From Vermamoeba vermiformis (taxonomy: Eukaryota; Tubulinea; Echinamoebida): a stretch of 64,000 nt of DNA. Numbering within the stretch: position 1 is the first letter of the stretch; every line of letters starts with the position of its first letter. A model generated the notes under the pieces. That model was not told where the DNA came from. It worked only from the letters and a program-made list of their open reading frames with translations, and did not search any database. A program made the translations under genes and the position numbers. Shown piece by piece: positions 52,899 through 62,150 of the stretch. Location of the stretch: assembly GCA_045837725.1 (NCBI GenBank), contig JBEWZL010000209.1, forward strand, positions 372,001 through 436,000. The letters are read 5' to 3'.

Positions 52899-54845
52899 AT
52901 GAGCGGATTGGATCTTGAGTTATCGAATGGGACTGGATCAACTTTTGTTGACTTGACTTCTTCAGCAAGCAACTTTATTCAAGATTACATCTTCGGTCTA
53001 AAATCCGAACCCATTTCTAGCAGCCATGATTTGAAGTACCCAAACGCTGATGAATTGCATGCGCTCGCTCAGCCCTTGGAAGCCAACAGCACGATTAACG
53101 AACGCGGCACCACTATGCAAGATATATTAGCTCATTTAGGCCAAGTAATGCAGACAGGTATTACTAAGAGCAGCCATGCTGGTCATGTTGCGTTTATCAA
53201 CGGGTACGTACAACACCGGATTTACATACTCCTAAGAAAAAAATCGTAATCTTTCAATTTCGAGTTAAATTTTATTTCCATCTGACATATGTAACTAGCG
53301 GAGTAATTTTGATAGGTTACTAATCATGTACGTTGATTATAGGGGTGGTATACTTGCCGGAGCAATTGGTGCAATGTTAGCCAGTGCTTTGCACGTTCAA
53401 ACGGGACTATGGGCCGAGTGTCCATCCATGATTGCACTCGAAGAGAGTGTCTTGCAGTGGATGGCTTCAATGATTGGCTACCCTTCTACTTCGAGTCAAG
53501 GTATCATCACGTCAGGCGGATCTACCACCTTGTTGACGGCTATGATATGTGCTCGACACCGATACTTGCCCGTGGAACTCATGGAAAAGGGCGTCATGTA
53601 CATCACTGAACAGTCTAACTGCTCCGTGCACAAATCTGCAAAGCTACTCGGACTTTCGAAACATCAGATCCGGGTAATCTCCGTCAACGAAGAGTAAGTC
53701 CCCGAACTCATAGTTAATACTTGGGTATATACTAACGTTGTCTATTAGTCATCGAATGAACCTTGAAGAGCTCGTGAACACTATTGAGAAAGATCTTGGT
53801 GAAGGTCTCAAACCCTTCATGATTGTTGGCAACGCTGGAACTACCGACACAGGTGAGATATACGTCTACTATTAGTAATATATATAGTACTAACCATCTC
53901 TTAGGTAAAATCGATGACCTTGCGGGTATCAACACTATTGCTTGTAAATACGACCTCTGGTTCCACGTGGATGCGTGCTACGGCGGATTTTTTGCGTAAG
54001 TCAAAAAACAACTTATTTCTTATTGAGAGCATATAATAACCTTCCCTATAGTCTTACTGAACGAGGTAAAGAGTTACTCAAAGGAATTGAGCTTGCGGAT
54101 TCGGTAAGTTGAAAAAGCGGTTGGATGTTGTTTCTTGAAGACTAACATTAGCTCTTAATAGGTATCGCTCGACCCTCATAAGTCATTGTTCATGCCTCTT
54201 GGCTACGGTGTCTTGCTCGTCAAAGAAGGTTCTGCGTTGCGTGAAGCGATGTCACGTCCTGGTCCCAGCCCATATTTGAGCAACATTTACCACATTACAA
54301 ACTACTGCGACTTGTCGATGGAACTTTCAAGACCTAACAGAGGCCTTCCAGTAAGTATACCAAGACAACTAGGTCTCGTGACAGCGGATCTAACCTAGTT
54401 TTGTTTGTAGCTTTGGTTCGCTTTGAAGCTTCACGGAGTCAATGCTTTTCGAACGGCGTTGCAAGAGAAGTTAGACTTGGCTAAAATGATGTGCGAACAG
54501 ATCTCGCAGATTGAAAATGTCGAAGTCATTAGCGAGCCTGAACTCACGACATTCACCTTCCGATACTACGACTCGGATCTTGGCCACTCAACACTTAATA
54601 TGCTCAATAAGACGTTAGTATCGCTCATCAATAAGCAGCAAGTCATCTTCGTCAATTCAACGATCATCAAGCAAAAGAACGTGATCCGCATCTGCGTCAT
54701 GAACCACCGAACACATATGCAGGACATTACTAATGGTGTTGAAGCTATTCGCAACGCTATTCAAGAAGTTCAATTGCTCGCTAGAAATAAGCACAGTGAT
54801 ATTCACGCGCGAGTCGACGATGCCAAGTTGGCTCACTCAGTTTGA
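52899..54845 (+). CDS. PLP-dependent group II decarboxylase
   Basis: Aromatic-amino-acid/glutamate/cysteine-sulfinate decarboxylase family. Exons 52899-53201, about 53341-53694, about 53748-53850, then several more. TSGGSTTLLTAMICARH (PLP phosphate region), MIVGNAGTTDTGKIDDL, WFHVDACYGGF (Asp contacting the pyridine N) and SLDPHKSLFMPLGYG (Schiff-base Lys, about 54170-54200) are all visible. The C-terminus ends DAKLAHSV at 54845. The start MSGLDLELSNG is the only good ATG before the first conserved block. The exact substrate is not decided by the sequence. Confidence 0.9.
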
Positions 54846-54925
54846 AATTTTGATTTGTAACTGTGGTAGTTTATTTTGTACTTGTATTATTATTGTATTA
54901 TAAATGGTTAATTTTGTGTAGACAG

Positions 54926-55866
54926 TTAGAGTTGAACTTCCATTGCTTTTCTGAGATGCAAAATTGTTAGACCTTGATCCACGGATGCAGCGTTGACTGC
55001 GAAGCTAGGAACCATTCCCTATGCTCACATTAGTATTGGGTATAACTACTAGCAGCTATACGTACCTTAAGATCAGCTTGCACGACGTAGGTAACCTTGC
55101 ACTGGTTGTTGTCGGCCTTTTCAATGACATAACCACCAACTACGACAAATCTGTCAGCATCGCACTGGTAATTGCATAATCTTACTTTTAACATCACCGC
55201 GAACATAGCTCTGGTCAACTGGAGCGGCGGGGTGTTCAATGTTCGTGCAAACTGTTAATGCGAGATCTGCAGAAACAATGCGCTTGTGCTGAATAGATAC
55301 AAAATCCCTATTTGACAATGGAGTAGGCTGCAACAGAAAGGGTTAGCAGGTTTCTACGGAATTCTTTCATATTTAGCAGAGATTTTACCATTTTGTTTTG
55401 TTGGAGCACTACTTTGAAAGTATCGTTGATGACTTCAATATTTTTAATGGCAATCAAGCTCGGATCGAGAATATTTTGATATTCAAGGCTATACGCTCGC
55501 TTTAAAATATCTTCGATGGATCCCTAAACAGATCACTATTAGATCTAACGTTTCCCAGGTTAATATGACATGTGAACGTACGTTAACCAATCCTTGACCT
55601 CTTACTAAGTGGCTGCTATCATCTTTAGGGACTTTTAGTTAGTTTCGGACTACGAAGGCGTCAGATCGGATTCGCTTACATGTTTTCTTTTTAGAGACTT
55701 CTACTCCATCTTTCGTTTTGACTTGCGACCACCTAATTTTCAAAAATTAAAGACATTTTTTACTACAGAACTGAAAATGAACGCACCCCTCGTTAGAATG
55801 AGCGGCATCCAGCATAACTTGGACTTTTTGTTCGATAATTTGAGCGTAATTTTCTCTTGTTGCCAT
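54926..55866 (-). CDS. START-domain lipid-binding protein, copy A
   Basis: A small START (StAR-related) domain protein expected to bind or carry a hydrophobic ligand. About six exons. Segments VKSGYVIEKADNNQCKVTYVVQADLKG and VNAASVDQGLTILHLRKAM match the START C-terminal strand and helix. FKVVLQQNKM, LSNRDFVSIQHKRI and PVDQSYVRGDV precede them. The start is MATREN at 55866 by alignment with copy B; an in-frame ATG at 55920 would add 18 residues. It is tandem with copy B in the same orientation; the two are clearly diverged. The convergent decarboxylase gene ends 80 bp away. Confidence 0.8.
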
Positions 55867-56051
55867 TGTAATTGTGTTATTGACTTCGATTTGATCGATA
55901 TCAGTGATCTTCGTATCCATTTAAATGTTCCACCACGCGGACCGCATTTTGAAATTTCCTCCTTCGCATTGCGAACTTGTACACTCTGAGAATGTCGAAC
56001 TGTTATGGTGAACGGTAATATTTACTAAACTACAATACGAGGTAAGAAGGC

Positions 56052-57000
56052 TTAAGCGCTCTCCATGGCTTTTCGGAGATTGAGAACCGTGAGTCCTTGA
56101 TCTACAGATGCAGTGTTTGTAACGAAAGTAGGAACGGATCCCTAAGATCAAAGGTTATTAATAATATAATAAAATATGCGTATAAATATTGCCAAATTTA
56201 CCTTTAAGCTAACTTGAACAACGTAAGTAACTTTGCATTGAGTATCGTCAACTCGTTCGATGACATAGCCTCCAACTAAAGCAAGGTAAATACTTATCTT
56301 ATTGTATTAATACGAGTAGTACCACTTACGCATTACTTCACCACGAACGTAGTTCTTATCGACTGGAACTGAAGCGTGAGTAGTGGATGTGGCGCAAGTT
56401 ACGGCCAGATCCTTCGAAACAAGTTGTTTGTGTTGAAAAGTAACAAAATCTCGATCAGTTAATGGCGAGGGCTGGCATATGAATGAGTAAGTCTTATAGG
56501 CAATAAATTGTGGATCCGCGTACCATTTTGTTCTGTTGATAGACGACCTTGTAGCAATCTTCAAACAATTCAACTTGCTTGAACGAGGTTAAAGTAGGGT
56601 CAATAATCTTTTGATTTTCATCGCCAGCAAGTTTATTGAGGATGGACTCTACTGTCCCCTAAAAAGTCCCAAGTTAAAGTATCGTTCGATCCAGGATAGC
56701 TATGATAAAAGTTACCGGAACTAATCCTTGGCCGCGCACGAGAATATGGCTGCTATCCTCTATTTCCAAGTTGAACGTCAGATTCAGTCGACGATCTCGA
56801 TCAAAACTTTACCTGTTTTTCGCTTAGAAACATCGACACCGTCCTTCGTCTTAACATGGCTCCATCTTTTAAATAGTAAGTATACAATTATAATCATCTT
56901 TTGTTCAGAGCTCTTACCCGTCGTTGGATTGAGCGTAAGAGAGCACGAGCTTCTTTTTTTCTTCAGCGATTTGTTTGCAGTTGGCTTTAGTGATTTCCAT
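56052..57000 (-). CDS. START-domain lipid-binding protein, copy B
   Basis: Paralogue of the preceding gene with the same exon pattern. The start MEITKANCKQIAEEKKKLVL at 57000 leads to WSHVKTKDGVDVSKRKTGK (START N-terminal strands), ILVRGQGLVP, LPLTDRDFVTFQHKQLV and VPVDKNYVRGEV. YVIERVDDTQCKVTYVVQ and LTVLNLRKAMESA, the terminal helix, end the protein. The whole protein is one START domain without signal peptide or TM, so it is likely cytosolic. The ligand is unknown. Confidence 0.82.
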
Positions 57001-57369
57001 TGTTACGTTGGTACTTATCGAATCTTAATAAGTGAGACTAAATATGGCTGAAGTGATGGGTGCAGATTTTCTGGTCACCTTGAAATTTACGCGGTCGAGG
57101 TGCATCGAAATTTCAAAGTCTTCCGGTCATTATTTCTCCTGCTGAGAAGACAACAACCACAAATTTGGTTAAAGCTTGCGAGATGAGTGACTACTAAATG
57201 TAATTAGTTGACATGGCAGAAAAAAGAAGGCACTAGAGCCAGATCCACGATAAATTCACATTGAGACACAACTTTCCGTCTCGTTGGTGGTATCATTGAA
57301 ATTTATAATTTTATAAAGAGATAGCTCGAAAAAGTAAGTTCTATTTACGGTCAAACTTAACGAAGTGCA
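57001..57369. other. Divergent promoter region, START copy B / P450
   Basis: A 369-bp spacer shared by two divergent genes; no specific element recognised. Confidence 0.35.
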
Positions 57370-59288
57370 ATGCTCGTGTTAATTTGGATTGTTTTAGCTG
57401 CCATCCTCTTGTTGGCCTATTTTCAGCAATATAATGCCGTAAGTTAATATAAGCACATTTTTAAATATTTTTAGAGAATTTTTAGACCTAGTTCAAGCTA
57501 GATGTGCACACGATCTGATCACAATTTTACTTACCTAACGTTCAGCGCCGTCAGATACCTACTATGCCCAAAATATGGCCATACATATCTTTAATAAAGA
57601 ATAAGGCATCCATGCGTCTGTTCTCGCAGTCTCTGATGAAAGAATATAATGACGCGGTCAGCTCGCAAATTTTTTGCAAATCCAGCGCTAACCAGATCTT
57701 TAGGTGTATATGGAATGGCTTGGCGGTACTACTTGCTTCCTTTTCAAACCGCAATGGATCAAACAGGTCCTTTCTGCATCGAATACTCGCGCTTTAATGA
57801 AACCAGTCGCATCCGAAGGACTCGGTAGGTTAAAAACTCACCCTTTATATATTCAACTAAATTAACATATTATATTGCAGGTATTAATGGTCTTGCTATG
57901 GTTACTGGAACGACTTGGGCGGTGCATAGAAAGCTGATCGCGCCAGCGCTTCAAGCTCGTTCACTGAAACCTTTCGAACCTATCATCGAGAGCAAAGTCC
58001 ACGTGCTGGTGAAGAGAATCGCTAATGAAATCGAAATTTCCGGAAAAGTTAGCATTAAAGAAGATCTGTACGCACTATTCAAAAAACTCAGCCTTGATAC
58101 TGTCGGAAGGATTGCTTCTGGAGAATCAATCGACTGTAAGTTATTTATATATATTTATTATTTATTAATATGATTTTTTTAGCGTTATATGATCGTCCTG
58201 ATAGTGTAGCGTTGCAAAAAGAACTCGACTTTTTGTTCGAAGAAGTTTTGAACAGATCCGTCGCTCCCATTCCTTACTGGCGTATAATGCCGTTCTTACC
58301 GTCAGCTAGACGTGTAAAATCAGGTAAATTTATTGCATAATCTTATTTATAGTCGGATCTAATTTCTGACGGATCAGTTCATAAACAACTTTGGACTATT
58401 GCCGAGCGAGCTGTCGAGCGCAAAAAAAGAGAAACTACATGCGAGGGCAAGTCTATTTTAGATATGTTATGGGAGGCTCATCTCGACAATCCTTTGGAGT
58501 TTCCTGAATCCGAAGTCGTCGAGGAAACTTTATCACTACTGTAAGCTCTTTATTATCGTTTACAAGATCGTATTATTAATGCCATATATTAGGCTTGGTG
58601 GAGCTGAGACAATTGCCAATGTTCTCGCTGCAGTGTTTTACTGTCTGGGCCAGCATCCGGAGGCCGTTACAAAGATCCGCAAAGAAATCGATGAAAAGTC
58701 TCAAGGAAAGGCTGTGCGCGTAGAAGATATTAAGCAGTATACGTACATTGATTGGGTGCTTAAAGAAGTGCTGAGAATGTATCCTGTTGCGTTTGTTGTG
58801 GATCGCATTGCGACCGAAGATATTCAACTTGGCCCGCACACAATACCTAAGGATGTAAGTAGCGTATAATACATGACGGTTATTTAATCTAACATAATGT
58901 TACTCATAGACCAAAATACTGATGCCTCCTGTCGCGATCCATTACAATCCGGAGGTTTTTTCGGATCCGTGGACTTTTAATCCAGAAAGATTTGCTAACG
59001 GCGAGCCCCAATTAGGATACTTGCCATTTGGAGGAGGGTAAGACCTATTTGATAAGAATTTACTGTCTCTAAAGCAAGATCTAACGTACGCGGTTTTTGG
59101 TTAGGCTGAGAATTTGTGTTGGCAAGACATTAAGCATGCAAATTATAATAGTTGCGATTATAGAACTCGTTAGAAGATTCAATATCTCGCACGTAACTGA
59201 AGTATCTGAAATTATGAACTCCGCCGAAGCGTTCAACCTTCGACCGCCTAATGCGAAGCTTGATATGATTGTAGAAAATGTATATTAA
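57370..59288 (+). CDS. Cytochrome P450 (second, unrelated subfamily)
   Basis: The start ATG at 57370 encodes a hydrophobic anchor (LIWIVLAAILLLAYF). The frame passes through introns such as 57658-57710 (gtcagc donor, ctaac branch site, tttag acceptor) into VYMEWLGGTTCFLF. WAVHRKLIAPAL (C-helix), LLGGAETIANVL (I-helix, Gly-Ala-Glu-Thr for the usual AGxxT), KEVLRMYP (ExxR), FNPERFA and FGGGLRICVGKTLSM (haem Cys, about 59030-59135) follow. It ends MIVENVY. Its introns and sequence differ from the P450 at 47 kb, so the two are not a tandem pair. Confidence 0.9.
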
Positions 59289-59552
59289 TGTAGTATAGAT
59301 TTTAAACGCGATAGATGTGTAATTTATGCATTTTAATACCACATTTTAAATTCGTCCAATGCAAGCCTTGAACTTCCCTAAGTAAGGACCGAGTTAGTTC
59401 AAATAATATTAGTAATGTTATATTATATATTAGTGGGACAGAGTGTTCATCGGCAGGAATATTTCTCAATTCTTTGAGGTCTCCTTATTTGACTTTTGGA
59501 TCACAAGACGGAACCTGAAATGTTTTCCACGTCCATTTCGTTCATTTCAACG

Positions 59553-61806
59553 ATGTATTCTCAGAGTACAGCACCTCAGAAGATTCACGTTCGGAATCTG
59601 TTCAAGATCTTCGTTCCTTTACGAGGTGAGAACAATTTCAGCGTCAAACTGAACACAACGCCGGTGTTTGGGGTTGTAGTCCACGATAAAAATGATGCAA
59701 ATATATCTTATGAATATCAGCTTCATATGCTTCTTCGAGAGCGCAGTTACACGCAAGGAATTGAAACTGAATCTGAAGCGGTTGGATGCTTCAGTTGGGC
59801 CAAAAGAAATCCTGTATTAGTGCAAACAGAACAAAATAGTAATAATATCGAAGGAATACTGCTTAGAGTGAAGGTAAATCATGGGATCTTCGATTTTCGA
59901 AAGACAAGTCGACAGTTGATCAGAATCGTTGTCAACCTGAAAGTTGGAAACCAATATGTTAGGCAAGGCACGAGTACTTTATGCAAATTATTGCCGAAAA
60001 AGCGTAAAGCAGACAAAACCAGCGAGAACACCGAAGGTAAAATCCTAAAATAATTTTTATTTATTTTAACTACCTTATTTTCCCAAATTGAACGACGGTA
60101 TACTCTAGAAACCACCAGGTGTTTCAATATTTAAAGCTGATAATTATTATTGTGTAGCGGAGATTGCGATCTCGTGGCCGGATGGGCAAACTCTCGACGC
60201 CCAACAATATCTTCCAGTGGCCCAATCAGACATTAATAATATTAGTACACATCATTTCGATTCAACTATCGAAGTTGATGAAAGCCCTGAAGTTCGTCAG
60301 TTCAGCATGACGAATCTGTTCGAACAACCTTCGTCAATGCTAATGCAAGAAGAAGTCGAAACCACTGATATTTTTACCACGCCGTAAGCATTTTACGTTG
60401 TTTCTCGATAAAACTGATCGTATGGCGACGTAGAGCAAGCGAAGAAAATGAACAGCACGATGAGCAATACATGGTACTCTACAACGGCAATGCAGAGGTT
60501 GTGGGCAACTTCAGAGCACTCAACTTCTACAAGGCATCTGATATCAATATTAAAGAGGACGTCAGATTGCTCATGGAAGGTATGTGGATAGACATTGTGA
60601 CACGCGTCTTTTTTGACACTTTGTGTTGACGCGCTGCTTATGGGCTCGTTTGTATATACTGTAGAGCATTGCTAACGGGTAGTCCTTATAGATAATAACC
60701 CACGTGACGTCCTTCTGAAGATCTCAGGAGTGTCGTACAAGTTCAAACCAGGCACAACACACTCCACTCAACGACGATTCGTTGGTTACATTGCACAACA
60801 AATCGAAAGTGTTGTTCCTGAAGCAGTTCAGTTGATCGATGGCATTCTTCATGTGGACTACGAGTCATTGATTCCCTATCTCAGTGAATCGATCAAGCAA
60901 AACTTCACTGACATTAAAGGACTCAAGTCAGACACGCAGAAGCTCGAAGCACTCTTGACCAATCTCTACGAGGAGTTTATACAAGGTGAAAGCAAAGACA
61001 AGTCAAAAGTTACATTCAAATCTAAGCTACGACCAGAAAAGTCACGTGTCAACGCAATCACAGGATTGGTCAAATCCAAGTGGCAGTGGTTTGCAGGATT
61101 GTTATTTTTAGCATTAATAGGCATCACTGTTGCGCTTAGTGTGGGTTTGGTTGCTAACTTCAGAGATCAACCAGACAAACCTGAACATGCCCCAAGTTTA
61201 CCAGATTACGGGAGTCCAGAAGGCTATTTGGAAGGCGTGGCAAGAACAGCATTAAAGACATTTTACGAATCAATGAATGGAGATAACTGGATAATCAAGA
61301 CGAACTGGATGAGCAATACTTCGGTGTGCGAATGGTACGGTGTCACATGTGAAGGACCATTTGAAGAGGAGCATGTCACGGAAGTTCGTCTATCGAATAA
61401 TAATTTGACAGGAGGATTGCTAGGACAGTATTTAATGTACAAAGTAGCGCCGTTGAAAGTTCTCGACTTGAGCAAAAACAACATTTTGTTCAGTATTCAC
61501 CAATTGTCACCGTACATCACGCACTTGAACTTGTCAGAGAATCAAATATCAACTGACATCAAAGTGTTCAATCAATTGACGTACATTAGGTCACTCAATT
61601 TGGCCCACACTCGCGTTTACGGAGATTTTCAGCTGTTACCGAGTCAATTAGTCCGATTGAAAGAGCTCAATTTGTCGCACACTTCTATAACGACTATTGC
61701 GCGGATGGATGGCGAGTACGAGATTGAAGTGTGCGATTGGCACGGGACTACTTTGCACTGTCCGATTCCTGCTTGGATCGGCAAGTGTGGCGGAACCTGC
61801 GTTTAA
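59553..61806 (+). CDS. LRR-MYRF-like membrane-bound, self-cleaving transcription factor candidate, copy 1
   Basis: Four exons (59553-60036, 60158-60383, 60434-60579, 60692-61806), 656 residues. (1) Residues about 1-160: beta-rich domain (IFVPLRGENNFSVKL, RQLIRIVVNLKVGNQY) ending in a basic LPKKRKAD NLS; Ig/p53-like DNA-binding fold is inference. (2) About 160-240: Ser/Thr/Glu-rich acidic linker. (3) About 240-400: intramolecular chaperone (peptidase S74) with VLYNGNAEVVGNFRAL, KASDINIKEDVRLL and RRFVGYIAQQIESVVPEAV. Ser and the Lys five residues later match the MYRF self-cleavage dyad. (4) Coiled segment LKSDTQKLEALLTNL. (5) One TM (WFAGLLFLALIGITVALSVG). (6) About 200-residue ectodomain: LRR cap ALKTFYESMNGDNW, NTSVCEWYGVTC, then LKVLDLSKNN, ITHLNLSENQIS and IRSLNLAHTRV repeats and a Cys-rich end. 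The start MYSQSTA is conserved in copy 2; an in-frame ATG at 59496 is possible. MYRF proteins trimerise, cut themselves and release the N-terminal factor; extracellular LRRs are not part of animal MYRF. Confidence 0.88.
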
Positions 61807-62150
61807 CATTATTGTAACCTTTTGAATAAATAATTCTGTATTCTTAGACACCTTATGCATATATTGGCCTTTCCTTCGGATCCGCTGGCTCAACAATGTG
61901 ATTCGAAACATGTTTCGTAAGGTTCTAAGAATGGGATGCAGATGTCGATTACTTAACCTGCGATAAATTGAGGTTGGAATGGACCACTAGAACTTAAGCC
62001 GCGAGAACAATGTTAGTATAACGAATAGAATCAAAAAATCTGCCAGCTCGCAAAATTGAAAAGTCTCGTAACAGGACTGGGATCCGTTATGTGAATCAAA
62101 TGTCCTGGCCCATCGTTAAGTTCACGAAAAAAAATCCTTTCGAAATCAAA
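61807..62150. other. Spacer between the tandem LRR-MYRF genes
   Basis: A 344-bp spacer that must hold the terminator of copy 1 and the promoter of copy 2. It contains aataaataattctg near 61825 as a possible poly(A) signal. No ORF of note. Confidence 0.45.

Noticed and set aside
52636-52902. 89-codon ORF overlapping the decarboxylase start by four bases
   Set aside because: No coding signature; different frame; most likely 5' leader sequence.
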